Of a stretch of DNA of 34,816 nt, positions 16,109 through 24,841 are shown in pieces. Location: contig NZ_JAHVIT010000012.1 in NCBI RefSeq assembly GCF_019801605.1, forward strand, positions 1 to 34,816, written 5' to 3'. The notes under the pieces were generated by a model. It had not been told where the DNA came from, ran no database searches, and worked only from the letters and a program-made list of their open reading frames with translations. The stretch's first letter is position 1. Each line of letters opens with the position of its first letter. The position numbers and the translations under genes are program-made. The DNA comes from Maritimibacter alkaliphilus (GTDB taxonomy: Bacteria; Pseudomonadota; Alphaproteobacteria; Rhodobacterales; Rhodobacteraceae).

Positions 16109-17014
16109 ATGGACCGTCTGACAGAGATGGAAGCATTCGCCACCGTGGTAGACCAGGGCGGTTTCACGGATGCGGCCAAGAAAATGGGTATCTCGAAATC
16201 CGCCGTGTCCAAACACGTCTCCTCGCTGGAGGCGCGATTGGGCGCCCGCCTGCTGAACCGGACCACGCGCCGCGTGTCGCCGACGGAGATCGGGCTGGCC
16301 TATTACGATCGGGCCCGCCGGGTGCTGAACGATGCCGGAGAGGCCGACGCGCTGGTGACCTCGATGCAGAGCGATCCCTCTGGGCTGCTGCGCATCTCGG
16401 TGGCCACCGACTTCGGCGTCAATCATCTGAGCCCGGTGCTCGGAGAATTCCTCGCGGAATTCCCGGATATCACCGTGAACATGGTGCTGAACAACCGCTA
16501 CGTGGAGCTGATCTCGGAAGGGTTCGACATGGCGATCCGCATCGGGGAGCTGGAAGACAGCACCCTGCGGGCCCGCAAGCTGACCGAAACCTCCAAGCGG
16601 ATGATCGCCTCGCCCTCCTATTTCGAGAAATACGGGCGGCCCGCGCGGATCGACGATCTGAACGAACACAAGCTGCTGCATTACTCCAGCCAGTCCTCCG
16701 GCAACGTCTGGAAGCTGACCGCCCCCTCGGGCGAGAAGCGACAGGTGCGCACCGCCGGGTGGCTCTCGGTGAACGATGGCCAGTCGCTGCTGAACGCTGC
16801 GATCTCGGGCCTCGGCATCGCCTACCTGCCCAGTTTCCTCTACGCCGACGCGATGCGGCAGGGGCTGGTGGAGGATGCGATCCCCGACCTGCCGCTGGAA
16901 CTGCAGGGCATCTACGCGGTCTATCCGCCGGGCCGGTTCACCCAGCCCAAGGTCCGCGCCTTCATCGATTTCCTTGTCCGCTCCTTCGCCGAGAAGGGCC
17001 CGGTCAACTGGTAA
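16109..17014 (+). CDS. LysR-family transcriptional regulator
   Basis: 301 aa, normal LTTR length. The N-terminal winged helix-turn-helix is clear (MEAFATVVDQGGFTDAAKKMGISKSAVSKHVSSLEARLGARLLNRTTRRV). The rest is the periplasmic-binding-like effector domain, with FDMAIRIGELEDSTLRARKL and GIAYLPSFLYADAMRQG typical of the CrgA-like branch. The gene is preceded by ACGAGGTAGG. It is divergent from the methyltransferase and followed by a strong terminator, so it forms its own transcript. The effector is unknown. Confidence 0.93.
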   Translation: MDRLTEMEAFATVVDQGGFTDAAKKMGISKSAVSKHVSSLEARLGARLLNRTTRRVSPTEIGLAYYDRARRVLNDAGEADALVTSMQSDPSGLLRISVATDFGVNHLSPVLGEFLAEFPDITVNMVLNNRYVELISEGFDMAIRIGELEDSTLRARKLTETSKRMIASPSYFEKYGRPARIDDLNEHKLLHYSSQSSGNVWKLTAPSGEKRQVRTAGWLSVNDGQSLLNAAISGLGIAYLPSFLYADAMRQGLVEDAIPDLPLELQGIYAVYPPGRFTQPKVRAFIDFLVRSFAEKGPVNW

Positions 17015-17078
17015 CCCGATTGGTGCCGCCCGCGCGGTGGCACCCCCGATCTTCCCCGTGCCTGTGAAGGCTACTGCC

Positions 17079-17112
17079 CCCCGGGTCCTTCGTGGTCCCG
17101 GGGATTTTTTTC
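17079..17112 (+). terminator. Terminator after lysR
   Basis: CCCCGGGTCC and GGTCCCGGGG form a 10-bp stem with one mismatch around a TTCGT loop, followed by A and eight T residues (17105-17112). Strong Rho-independent form, 65 bp after the lysR stop. Confidence 0.9.
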
Positions 17113-17261
17113 GTGGCATGCGCTTCCTGCGTCCCTCCTACGCGCGGTCAGGCCCGGTTTCGGGCCGATGTCGTGGCGGTCTCTGTGCAATGGCACACTT
17201 CCCCCGGCGCCCTGGCCCGCTATCGTGGCCGGATCACGCCATCCCCACGCAGGAGCCGGCC

Positions 17262-18125
17262 ATGCGCCCCTTCAAGATCGTCGATGTCTTCACCGCCACG
17301 CCCTTCATGGGCAATCCCGTCGCCGTCGTGATGCAGGCCGACGGGCTGAGCGACGCGCAGATGCAGGCCATCGCCGCCTGGACCAACCTCTCCGAGACGA
17401 CCTTCCACCTGACGCCCGAGACCGCGGGCGCGGACTACCGCCTGCGGATCTTCACCCCGCGCAGCGAGCTGCCCTTCGCCGGGCATCCCACGCTGGGATC
17501 GGCCCATGCGCTGGTGGAGGCCGGGCTTGTCACGCCGCGAGACGGGCGGCTGGTCCAGGAATGCGCCACCGGCCTCGTGCCGATCACGCTGGAGGGGGAG
17601 GGGGCAGAGCGTCGCCTGCAACTCGAAATGCCCGAGGCGCAGATCACCCCGCTGTCGGAGGTCGAAGCCACGCGGCTGACGGGCATCCTCGGCCAGCCCT
17701 ATGCCGCCGGGACCGCGCCCGCCATGGTCAACGTCGGCCCGCGCTGGATCGTGGCGGAGCTGGCGAACGCCGAGACGGTGATCGCCCTGACGCCCGACCT
17801 TGCCGCCTCTGCTGCCTTCGAGACCGAGATGGGGGTGACCGGTGTCACCGTCTTTGGCCGTCATGCCGAGGGGCCCGCCCAGATCGAGACCCGCAGCTTC
17901 GCCCCCGGGGACGGCATCGCCGAAGACCCGGTCTGTGGCAGCGGCAACGGCTCGGTCGCGGCGTTCCGCATGGAGATCGGGACGCTGGCGGAAGGGGACA
18001 GCTACGTGGCCGCGCAGGGCCGCTGCGTCGGGCGGGCCGGCGCGGTGGCGGTCTCCGTCTCGGGGGGCAAGGTCTATGTCGGCGGCGCCGCCGTCACGAC
18101 CGTCGAGGGCACGATCGCCCTCTGA
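17262..18125 (+). CDS. PhzF-family epimerase/isomerase
   Basis: 287 aa, full-length PhzF/YddE-like protein with the diaminopimelate-epimerase fold. Marks: KIVDVFTATPFMGNPVAVV at the N-terminus, the catalytic Glu45 in NLSETTF, FTPRSELPFAGHPTLGSAHAL, and EDPVCGSGNGSVA in the second half. PhzF itself isomerises a phenazine precursor, but most members stand outside phenazine clusters and their substrates are unknown. None of the other phz genes are here. AGGAG lies 7 bases before the ATG. It converges on the OmpA-family gene with a 4-bp gap. Confidence 0.88.
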   Translation: MRPFKIVDVFTATPFMGNPVAVVMQADGLSDAQMQAIAAWTNLSETTFHLTPETAGADYRLRIFTPRSELPFAGHPTLGSAHALVEAGLVTPRDGRLVQECATGLVPITLEGEGAERRLQLEMPEAQITPLSEVEATRLTGILGQPYAAGTAPAMVNVGPRWIVAELANAETVIALTPDLAASAAFETEMGVTGVTVFGRHAEGPAQIETRSFAPGDGIAEDPVCGSGNGSVAAFRMEIGTLAEGDSYVAAQGRCVGRAGAVAVSVSGGKVYVGGAAVTTVEGTIAL

Positions 18126-18129
18126 CCGC

Positions 18130-19122
18130 CTATTGCGCCGCAGCGCCGGGGGAGAGCAGCACCGCCTCGACCCGGCGGTTGCTCTCGCGGCCCGCCTGCG
18201 TCGTGTTCGGGGCCAGCGGCGCGAGGAAGCCCACGCCCTCGGCGCTGACCTGCCCGGGGGCGGTGCCATGGGTGTTCACCAGCCGGTCCCGGACCGAGGC
18301 CGCGCGGCGCTGCGACAGGGCGATGTTGGTCTCCAGCGCGCCCTCGCTGTCAGTGTGTCCCACGAGGGCCACCTGCCGCGCGGGATCGGCGGCGAGGTAG
18401 GCCGCCAGCGTGTCGAGCGAGGCATAGGCCCCTTCGCTGAGATCCGAGGCGCCGGTGGCGAAGTTCAGATCCGCCAGGACGACGTGGCCGGCCTCTTCCA
18501 GCCGGGTGATCAGCGCGTCGCCGGTGCCGCCCGCGGTGGCCGGGACGTCCGGCGGGGGCGGGGCTTCGCCCGCGGGGGTGATCCGGTCGATCTGGAGGTA
18601 GCCGGTGAAGCCCGAGCGGGAGGCGATCACCTGCACATGCTCCGCGTCGCCGGGGCTGGCGGCACCGGCCGCGGTCCCGGGCAGCGCCCGCTGTGCGGTC
18701 AGCACGTGGAAATCGAAGAGATCGACATACATGTCCGGTGCGGGCGCGACCTCCAGCGCAAAGCGGAAGTCGAAGCCGCCGCACTGACGGTCGGCACAGT
18801 CGAGCAGCACCTCGTAGCCCGCAGCCTGCAACTGGTCCCGCAGGGGGGCGATCAGCTGCAGCACCGTCTCGCCCCGGGCCTCGACGCGCCAGACCTCGCG
18901 GGTGACATCCCCTTCGAGCGATTGCATCGGCACGGCGTGATCGGCCCAGGGCCCGATGGGCAGGGCATAGCTGCGGTCACGCTCCTGATCGGCGGCGATC
19001 TGGCGGGCATTGGCGGGCAGGTTCAGCGCCTGCGCCGTGGCCGCGCCCGGCAGGGCGAGGGCCAGCAGCAGCGCCAGCGGGCGCAGCCGCCGCTCAGCGG
19101 GCCTGCGAATGATACTCGGCAT
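18130..19122 (-). CDS. OmpA-family envelope protein
   Basis: 330 aa. A signal peptide (RRLRPLALLLALALPGAATAQA) is followed by a novel domain of about 170 residues with one Cys pair (CADRQC). The C-terminal OmpA/peptidoglycan-binding domain (about 210-325) has LNFATGASDLS, GHTDSEGALETNIALSQRRAASVRDRL and ESNRRVE. It should tether outer membrane or periplasmic material to peptidoglycan. The first 29 bases overlap the 3' end of the AhpD-like gene upstream, and the ribosome binding site is weak, so expression is probably coupled. Last gene of the minus-strand run starting at 21160. Confidence 0.88.
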   Translation of the reverse strand: MPSIIRRPAERRLRPLALLLALALPGAATAQALNLPANARQIAADQERDRSYALPIGPWADHAVPMQSLEGDVTREVWRVEARGETVLQLIAPLRDQLQAAGYEVLLDCADRQCGGFDFRFALEVAPAPDMYVDLFDFHVLTAQRALPGTAAGAASPGDAEHVQVIASRSGFTGYLQIDRITPAGEAPPPPDVPATAGGTGDALITRLEEAGHVVLADLNFATGASDLSEGAYASLDTLAAYLAADPARQVALVGHTDSEGALETNIALSQRRAASVRDRLVNTHGTAPGQVSAEGVGFLAPLAPNTTQAGRESNRRVEAVLLSPGAAAQ

Positions 19123-19660
19123 TCGGCGCCATCTCGGTCGCGGCGGCGACCCGGTTCGTCATGTTGAAGAAACCCGCCACGTTGGCGATGTCCCAGATGT
19201 CGCGGTCGCCGAAGCCCGCATCGCGCAGCGCCTGACGGTCGGGCTCCTCGATCCGGTCTGGCGTTTCGGTCAGCTTGGCGGCAAAGCGCAGCATCGCCAT
19301 CTGCTGCGGCGTCACCTCGGCGGTGCGCCAGTTCATCACCAGCTGCTCCCCCAGCACGGGATTGCCCGACAGGTCGCGCACGGCGGCGCCATGGGCGGTC
19401 AGGCAGTAGAAGCAGCGGTTGATCGAGGAGACGGTGACCGCGATCATCTCGCGTTCCAGCTTGGTCAGGCGGCTCTCGCCCAGCATCAGCGTGTTGTACA
19501 TCGCCGCGAAGGCATCGAACTGCGCGATGTCGACCGTGTGCACCTGCAGGACATTGGGCACGAGGCCCAGCTTCTCCTCGCAGATAGCCAGATATTTCGC
19601 CGTCCGGTCCGGCAGCGGCTCGACCGGTGCAAGGTCGAGCGCGGTCAGTCTCTCGGTCAT
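19094..19660 (-). CDS. Peroxidase-related AhpD-like protein
   Basis: 188 aa. Carboxymuconolactone-decarboxylase/AhpD fold with the redox motif CFYC (Cys83, Cys86) followed by His90, and the usual upstream block LTKLEREMIAVTVSS. It matches the uncharacterised peroxidase-related enzyme family; a thiol-dependent role in peroxide handling is likely. The C-terminal DIWDIANVAGFFNMTNRVA is typical. The start MTERLT lies 1 bp after the stop of the GNAT gene, so both are in one operon; its 3' end overlaps the OmpA-family gene. Confidence 0.88.
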   Translation of the reverse strand: MTERLTALDLAPVEPLPDRTAKYLAICEEKLGLVPNVLQVHTVDIAQFDAFAAMYNTLMLGESRLTKLEREMIAVTVSSINRCFYCLTAHGAAVRDLSGNPVLGEQLVMNWRTAEVTPQQMAMLRFAAKLTETPDRIEEPDRQALRDAGFGDRDIWDIANVAGFFNMTNRVAAATEMAPNAEYHSQAR

Positions 19661-19661
19661 C

Positions 19662-20438
19662 TCAGCCCTCCGCGGCAGGTGCCTGACGGTAGTGGTACTG
19701 CCCCACCACGTCCATGCCGAGCCGGGTATAGAGCGCATTCGCAGGCGCGTTCCCGCGCGTGCACAGCAGGGCGAAGGTGGTCGCGCCCTGTTTCGCCGCC
19801 CATGCCGCGCCGTCGATGGTGGCCGCCCGGCCCATGCCGCCCCGGCGGCGGGTGGGCAGCACCTCCAGCGCGTGCAGCATGGCGATGCCGTCATGGAGGC
19901 CGACGAAGCCCGCCGCGCCCGGATCGTTGCCCAGACGGCCCAGAAGCCCGGTCTTGGTGCCCCGGACGCGGTGCATCACCGCCAGCCGGTCCGGTCCGAT
20001 CCCGCCCTCGGCCCAGATCTCCTCCATCAGAGCCAGAGGCTCCCAGATGGTGATGGTGCGGGCGTCGGTGTCAGGGCGGGGGGCGGAGGCCACGCGGTCG
20101 ATGGGGGCGCTGTAGATATAGGTCGGATCGACGATGCCGTAGCCGCGCGCCTCCAGCGCCGCGTCCAGCGCGGCATCACCCTTGCGGATCATGAAGAGCG
20201 GACGCTGGCCCGCGGCCGTCATCTCGGCCTCGACCGCGGCGATCCCCTCGGGCGTGGCGTCCGGCCCGGCCGTGGCAGCCGAGACCCGCTTGCCGCCGCC
20301 CGCGCCGTCGCGCAGCGTATAGCCCGCGCAGGACCAGAGCCGCGCGGCAGGCCAGGTGGCGTTGAGGGCCGCCAGCAGGGCGGCCTCTTCCGCGTCGGGC
20401 GCCGTGACGCCCGGCCAGCCGTCGAGCAGGGCGCTCAT
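19662..20438 (-). CDS. GNAT-family N-acetyltransferase
   Basis: 258 aa. The C-terminal half (about 130-250) is a GNAT domain with the acetyl-CoA loop RRRGGMGRAA, then the helix AAKQGATTFALLCTRGN and APANALYTRLGM, the standard motif B. The N-terminal half (WPGVTAPDAEEAALLAALNATWPAARL) seems a degenerate second GNAT fold, as in several double-GNAT proteins. Substrate unknown. The ATG overlaps the stop of the CinA-like gene as ATGA, and the AhpD-like gene follows after 1 bp. Confidence 0.85.
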   Translation of the reverse strand: MSALLDGWPGVTAPDAEEAALLAALNATWPAARLWSCAGYTLRDGAGGGKRVSAATAGPDATPEGIAAVEAEMTAAGQRPLFMIRKGDAALDAALEARGYGIVDPTYIYSAPIDRVASAPRPDTDARTITIWEPLALMEEIWAEGGIGPDRLAVMHRVRGTKTGLLGRLGNDPGAAGFVGLHDGIAMLHALEVLPTRRRGGMGRAATIDGAAWAAKQGATTFALLCTRGNAPANALYTRLGMDVVGQYHYRQAPAAEG

Positions 20439-21160
20439 TGCGGGAACATGTCCGACAGTTTCGCCATCGCCGCGCCGACCTGTGCACCGTCCTGCCCGCG
20501 GATCACGATATTCGCGCCATAGGCCCCGTTCTGCTGGAACGGGTAGGAGCCGATGGACAGGTCGGGATATTCCTCCGCCAGCGTGCGCAGTGGGCCGGCG
20601 ATCTCGCCCTCTCCGCGCTGGATGCGCAAGCTCTGGGACAGGAGCGGTTGGCCGCCGGTGAGCGTCGGCAGGACCGAGGCGACCATGGCCTCGAAGACCG
20701 CCGGCACGCCGGCCATGACATGCACGTTCTCGACCGTGAAACCGGGCGCGACGGAGACCGGGTTCTCGATCAGGCGCGCGCCGTCGGGGATGCGGGCCAT
20801 GCGCAGCCGCGCCTCGGTCACCTCGGCACCGGAGCGGGCGTAATGCGCCTCCAGCAGTTCGCGGGCGTCGTCGCGCACGTCGATGTGGCGGTGGAAGGCC
20901 CGGGCGATGCAATCGGCGGTGATGTCGTCGTGGGTCGGGCCGATGCCGCCCGAGGTGAAGACATGGTCATAGGCATCCGACAGCGCCATGACGTTGCCGA
21001 TGATGTCCTCCGCCTCGTCCCGGACGAACCGGGCCTCGCAGAAGTCGATGCCCATCTTGGTGAGCTCCTGCGCGAGGTGATGCATGTTGCTGTCGCGGGT
21101 GCGGCCCGAGAGGATCTCGTCTCCGATGACCAGCATGGCGGCGGTGGGGTTCTTGGACAT
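20435..21160 (-). CDS. CinA-like molybdopterin-binding domain protein
   Basis: 241 aa. Only the N-terminal MoCF/MoaB-like domain of CinA (COG1058) is present: MLVIGDEILSGRTRDSN, TSGGIGPTHDDIT and GVPAVFEAMV. The C-terminal nicotinamide-nucleotide amidase domain of full CinA is missing, as in many alphaproteobacteria. The COG1058 domain acts as an ADP-ribose pyrophosphatase in some studied members. The start follows AAGGAG. First gene of a four-gene minus-strand run and divergent from sfsA with 45 bp between; this neighbourhood (CinA-like, sfsA, map) is common in the class. Confidence 0.9.
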   Translation of the reverse strand: MSKNPTAAMLVIGDEILSGRTRDSNMHHLAQELTKMGIDFCEARFVRDEAEDIIGNVMALSDAYDHVFTSGGIGPTHDDITADCIARAFHRHIDVRDDARELLEAHYARSGAEVTEARLRMARIPDGARLIENPVSVAPGFTVENVHVMAGVPAVFEAMVASVLPTLTGGQPLLSQSLRIQRGEGEIAGPLRTLAEEYPDLSIGSYPFQQNGAYGANIVIRGQDGAQVGAAMAKLSDMFPQ

Positions 21161-21205
21161 TTCCGTCTCCTTGAGTGGGACTTGAGAAGGGTATAGGCCC
21201 CGGTC

Positions 21206-21913
21206 ATGCGCTTTCAAACCCCCCTCGTGCCCGCCACCCTGATCCGCCGCTACAAGCGGTTCCTGGCCGACATCCGGCTCGACGACGGGCGCGAGGTGAC
21301 GGCCCATTGCGCCAACCCCGGCTCGATGCTGGGCCTCGCCGAGGAAGGCATGCGCATCTGGATCGAGCCGAACGACGATCCCAAGCGCAAGCTGAAATGG
21401 GCGTGGAAGTTGGTGGACCATGGCGCGGGCCATTTCACCGGAGTCGATACGGCCCTGCCGAACCGGGCGCTGAAGGCCGCGCTGATGGCGGGCGACGTGC
21501 CGGGCCTCACCGGCTACGATACCGTCCGGCCCGAGCAGAAATACGGACAGAACAGCCGCATCGACTTCCTGCTTCAGGGCGCCGACCGCCCCGATGCCTA
21601 TGTCGAGGTGAAATCCGTCACCCTGAGCCGCCAGCCCGGTCTGGCGGAGTTCCCCGACAGCGTGACCGCGCGGGGCCGCAAGCACCTCGAGGAACTGGCG
21701 CTGGTGGCGCAGGGCGGGCAGCGGGCCGTGATGCTCTACCTCGTGCAGCGCACCGATGCCACGCGGGTCACCCTTGCCGCCGACATCGACCCGGCCTATG
21801 CCGCCGCCGCGCAGGTCGCCGCCGCGGCCGGGGTCGAGTTCATGGCCCTCGATTGCACGATCACCCCCGAGGCGGTGCGGCTGAACCGGCCGCTGCCCTT
21901 CGCACAGAGTTGA
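21206..21913 (+). CDS. sfsA: DNA/RNA nuclease SfsA
   Basis: 235 aa, full length. Family marks are LIRRYKRFLADIRL, VTAHCANPGSMLGL, NSRIDFLLQG, VEVKSVTLS and the FPDSVTARGRKHLEEL block. E. coli SfsA was first described as a sugar-fermentation stimulator and later as a nuclease. The catalytic Asp/Glu-Lys set (IDF, EVKS) is intact. There is no Shine-Dalgarno; a TATAGG hexamer (21192-21197) ends 8 bp before the ATG, so the message may be leaderless. Divergent from the cinA-like gene. Confidence 0.93.
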   Translation: MRFQTPLVPATLIRRYKRFLADIRLDDGREVTAHCANPGSMLGLAEEGMRIWIEPNDDPKRKLKWAWKLVDHGAGHFTGVDTALPNRALKAALMAGDVPGLTGYDTVRPEQKYGQNSRIDFLLQGADRPDAYVEVKSVTLSRQPGLAEFPDSVTARGRKHLEELALVAQGGQRAVMLYLVQRTDATRVTLAADIDPAYAAAAQVAAAAGVEFMALDCTITPEAVRLNRPLPFAQS

Positions 21914-21967
21914 CCCCTTGTTGACCTCTTCGCGATGCTGCCCTGCAGCGACGCTATGCCGGAGCCC

Positions 21968-21996
21968 TTTAACATGGGGCTTTGCTGGTTTATATA
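21968..21996 (+). promoter_or_regulatory. Promoter of map
   Basis: TTTAAC (21968-21973), 17 bp, TATATA (21991-21996): the AT-rich box stands out in this GC-rich sequence. Transcription would start near 22003, giving a 19-nt leader with GGAG (22011-22014) 7 bases before the TTG start of map. Confidence 0.6.
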
Positions 21997-22021
21997 TAAG
22001 GGAATTGAACGGAGTACGACG

Positions 22022-22843
22022 TTGGAAACCAAGCATTCAGGACGCATGACACGGGACGGCATCCGCATCCACGAAGAGGCGGATTTCGCAGGCATGCACA
22101 GGGCAGGCCGGATCGCGGCCGAAATCCTCGATGCGCTGCCCGAGTTCATCTTCCCGGGCCAGACCACCGGCGAGATCGACCGCAAGATCACCGAGATGAT
22201 CGACGCGCGCCCCGGCGTGGTGTCGGCCACGATCGGCTACAAGGGCTACCAGCACGCCTCCTGCATCTCGGTGAACCACGTGGTCTGCCACGGGATCCCG
22301 GGGGACAAGAAGCTGAAGGATGGCGACATCCTGAACATCGATGTCACAGTGATCGTCGATGGCTGGTACGGCGACAGCAGCCGCATGTACGTGGCCGGCA
22401 AGCTCTCGCGCAAGTCCGAGCGCCTGCTGCAGGTGACCCATGACGCGCTGATGATCGGCATCGAGACGGTGAAGCCGGGCCGCACATTCGGCGACATCGG
22501 CCACGCGATCCAGACCTATGTCGAGGCACAGCGCATGTCCGTCGTGCGTGACTTCTGCGGTCACGGCCTTGGGCAGGTGTTCCACGCGCCGCCCAACGTG
22601 CTGCACTACGGCCGCCCGGGCACCGGGGCCGTGCTGGAGGAAGGCATGTTCTTCACCATCGAGCCGATGGTGAACCTCGGCCGCCCCGACACCAAGGTGC
22701 TTGCCGACGACTGGACCGCGGTGACCCGCGACAAGTCGCTCTCGGCCCAGTACGAGCATTCGCTGGGCGTCACGGCGGATGGGTGCGATATCTTCACGCT
22801 CTCGCCCGCCGGGCTGTTCCACCCGACCTACAAATCGGAGTGA
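22022..22843 (+). CDS. map: Methionine aminopeptidase, type I
   Basis: 273 aa with a TTG start. It removes the initiator Met from nascent proteins. The metal ligands are in NIDVTVIVDGWYGD (two Asp), CGHGLG (His), FFTIEPM (Glu) and QYEHS (Glu); VCHGIPG holds the substrate His. TTG at 22022 is chosen because GGAG stands 7 bases upstream and the promoter predicts a short leader there. The ATG at 22046 (MTRDG) is the alternative, and upstream in-frame ATGs precede the predicted transcription start. A terminator follows at 22875. Confidence 0.93.
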   Translation: METKHSGRMTRDGIRIHEEADFAGMHRAGRIAAEILDALPEFIFPGQTTGEIDRKITEMIDARPGVVSATIGYKGYQHASCISVNHVVCHGIPGDKKLKDGDILNIDVTVIVDGWYGDSSRMYVAGKLSRKSERLLQVTHDALMIGIETVKPGRTFGDIGHAIQTYVEAQRMSVVRDFCGHGLGQVFHAPPNVLHYGRPGTGAVLEEGMFFTIEPMVNLGRPDTKVLADDWTAVTRDKSLSAQYEHSLGVTADGCDIFTLSPAGLFHPTYKSE

Positions 22844-22874
22844 GCGCGCCGCGCCACCCCTGATGGTTTCGTAA

Positions 22875-22902
22875 GGCCCGCGCCCACCACGCGGGCCTTT
22901 TT
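22875..22902 (+). terminator. Terminator after map
   Basis: Perfect 8-bp stem GGCCCGCG/CGCGGGCC (22875-22882, 22890-22897) with a CCCACCA loop and five T residues. It lies 31 bp after the map stop. Confidence 0.9.
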
Positions 22903-23105
22903 CCGTCTCCCGCCCGCAGGTCCGAGGGCGCGCCGGATGGCGTCGCGAAGACCCGGCGTCCGGACGTCGCACCCCGGCGCGGTGAAAGGCGGCTTGCACG
23001 TTTCCCCGTTCTGGCAGACCGTGCGCCACCAGCACTGCCCATGGCGGCAGAATAGGCAACCGGCCCGCAGGCAGGGCAGGGACGGCGGCAAAACCGCTCC
23101 CCGCC

Positions 23106-23134
23106 TTGTCCGTGCGCCCCCGACAGGGCATAGA
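23106..23134 (+). promoter_or_regulatory. Candidate promoter for leaderless nth message
   Basis: TTGTCC (23106-23111), 17 bp, CATAGA (23129-23134). The predicted start, about 7 bp on, falls at 23141, next to the nth ATG at 23142. No Shine-Dalgarno precedes nth. The rest of the 22903-23105 gap shows no gene. Confidence 0.45.
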
Positions 23135-23141
23135 ACCCCCG

Positions 23142-23789
23142 ATGGCCAAGCAACTCCCCTACCAGGTGATCCGCGAGATCTTCACCCGCTTCCACGCGGC
23201 GGAGCCCGAACCAAAGGGGGAACTGGACCATACCAATGCCTATACCCTCGTGGTGGCGGTCGCGCTGTCGGCGCAGGCCACCGATGCAGGGGTGAACAAG
23301 GCCACCCGGGCGCTTTTTCCGATCGCGGACACGCCCGAGAAGATGCTGGCCCTCGGTGAAGAGGGCCTCGTCGAACATATCAAGACCATCGGCCTCTTCC
23401 GCCAGAAGGCGAAGAACGTGATCAAGCTCAGCCGTATCCTCGTCGAGGACTACGGCGGCGAGGTCCCCAATTCCCGCGCGGCGCTGCAATCGCTGCCGGG
23501 GGTGGGCCGCAAGACGGCCAACGTGGTGCTGAACATGTGGTGGCACTATCCGGCGCAGGCGGTGGATACCCATATCTTCCGCCTCGGCAACCGCTCCGGC
23601 ATCGCGCCGGGCAAGGATGTGGTCGCCGTGGAACGGGCGATCGAGGACAACATTCCCGCCGATTTCCAGCTCCATGCGCACCATTGGATGATCCTGCACG
23701 GCCGCTACGTCTGCAAGGCACGCAAGCCGCTCTGCGGCACCTGCCTGATCCGCGATCTCTGTGACTACGAGGATAAGAACCTGACATGA
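23142..23789 (+). CDS. nth: Endonuclease III
   Basis: 215 aa. Base-excision repair glycosylase/AP lyase for oxidised pyrimidines. The helix-hairpin-helix LPGVGRKTANVV holds the catalytic Lys124, Asp142 is in VDTHIFR, and the C-terminal 4Fe-4S cluster motif C-x6-C-x2-C-x5-C is intact (CKARKPLCGTCLIRDLC). The start MAKQLPYQ fits the family N-terminus; an ATG 12 codons upstream is disfavoured because it overlaps the predicted promoter. The stop overlaps the kinase start as ATGA. Confidence 0.95.
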   Translation: MAKQLPYQVIREIFTRFHAAEPEPKGELDHTNAYTLVVAVALSAQATDAGVNKATRALFPIADTPEKMLALGEEGLVEHIKTIGLFRQKAKNVIKLSRILVEDYGGEVPNSRAALQSLPGVGRKTANVVLNMWWHYPAQAVDTHIFRLGNRSGIAPGKDVVAVERAIEDNIPADFQLHAHHWMILHGRYVCKARKPLCGTCLIRDLCDYEDKNLT

Positions 23790-24772
23790 CGAAGTACGAC
23801 CTGGTCGGCATCGGCAATGCCATCGTCGACGTGATCAGCCAGAGCGATGACGCCTTCCTGGACCGCATGGGCATCCAGAAGGGCATCATGCAACTGGTCG
23901 AGGCAGAGCGCGGCGAAGCCCTCTACGACGCGATGGAGAACCGCTGGCAGGCCCCCGGCGGCTCGCTCGCCAACTCCGTCGCGGGCGCCGGGGCGCTCGG
24001 GCTGAAGACCGCCTTCATCGGCCGGGTGCGCGATGACGATCTTGGCGCCTACTACGCCGAGAGCATGACCAAGGAGGGCACCGATTTCGTCAACGCTCCC
24101 GTGGCGGGCGGCGACCTGCCCACCTCGCGCTCGATGATCTTCGTCAGCCCGGACGGCGAGCGCTCGATGAACACCTATCTCGGCATCTCCTCCGAGGTCG
24201 GCCCCGACGACGTGGACGAGGCCGTCCCCGCCGCCGCCAAGCTGCTCTTCCTCGAGGGCTATCTCTACGACAAGGACAAGGGCAAGGCGGCCTTCACCAA
24301 GGCGGCCCGCGCCTGCCGCGACGCGGGCGGCATGGCGGGTATCTCGCTCTCCGATCCCTTCTGCGTCGACCGGCACCGCGCCGACTTCCGCAAGCTGGTG
24401 CAGGAACTCGACTTCGTCATCGGCAACGAGGAGGAGTGGCTCTCGCTCTACGAAAGCGATGACCTCGGCACCGTGGTGGAAAAGGCCGTCTCCGAGGTGG
24501 GCCTGATGGTCTGCACCCGCTCCGGCCACGATGTGCTGCTGGCCCGCGGCGACGAGGAAGTCGTCGTGCCCGTGACGCCGATCACCCCCGTGGACACCAC
24601 CGGCGCAGGCGACCAGTTCGCGGCGGGCTTCCTCTACGGTCTCGCCACCGGCGCCTCGCTGGAAACCGCGGGCCGCATGGGCTGCATCGCCGCGGCCGAG
24701 GTCATCTCCCACTACGGTGCGCGCCCCGAGACCGATGTCATGGCGCTCTTCAAGGAGGCCGGCCTCGTCTGA
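23786..24772 (+). CDS. PfkB-family carbohydrate kinase, adenosine kinase-like
   Basis: 328 aa. Ribokinase-fold kinase. LVGIGNAIVDV opens the protein, GGSLANSVAGAGALG is the first PfkB signature, and DTTGAGDQFAAGFLYGLA contains the anion hole and catalytic Asp. FIGRVRDDDLG and the lid segment resemble adenosine kinases more than ribokinases, so adenosine to AMP is the likely reaction. Coupled to nth by an ATGA overlap, an arrangement I associate with Rhodobacterales. A hairpin follows at 24796. Confidence 0.85.
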   Translation: MTKYDLVGIGNAIVDVISQSDDAFLDRMGIQKGIMQLVEAERGEALYDAMENRWQAPGGSLANSVAGAGALGLKTAFIGRVRDDDLGAYYAESMTKEGTDFVNAPVAGGDLPTSRSMIFVSPDGERSMNTYLGISSEVGPDDVDEAVPAAAKLLFLEGYLYDKDKGKAAFTKAARACRDAGGMAGISLSDPFCVDRHRADFRKLVQELDFVIGNEEEWLSLYESDDLGTVVEKAVSEVGLMVCTRSGHDVLLARGDEEVVVPVTPITPVDTTGAGDQFAAGFLYGLATGASLETAGRMGCIAAAEVISHYGARPETDVMALFKEAGLV

Positions 24773-24795
24773 GCGGCCGGCAACTTGACACCCCA

Positions 24796-24820
24796 AAGGC
24801 CGCGCCCCGGGCGCGGCCTT
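24796..24820 (+). terminator. Hairpin after the kinase gene, weak terminator
   Basis: Perfect 10-bp stem AAGGCCGCGC/GCGCGGCCTT around CCCGG, 23 bp after the kinase stop. It has only TT and no T-run beyond it, so termination would be inefficient or Rho-assisted. Confidence 0.6.
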
Positions 24821-24841
24821 CCTGTCTCGCGGCGCCCCCCG

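Noticed and set aside
17262..18125. Phenazine biosynthesis cluster
   Set aside because: Only a PhzF-like gene is present; no other phz genes are in the window, and isolated PhzF homologues are common.
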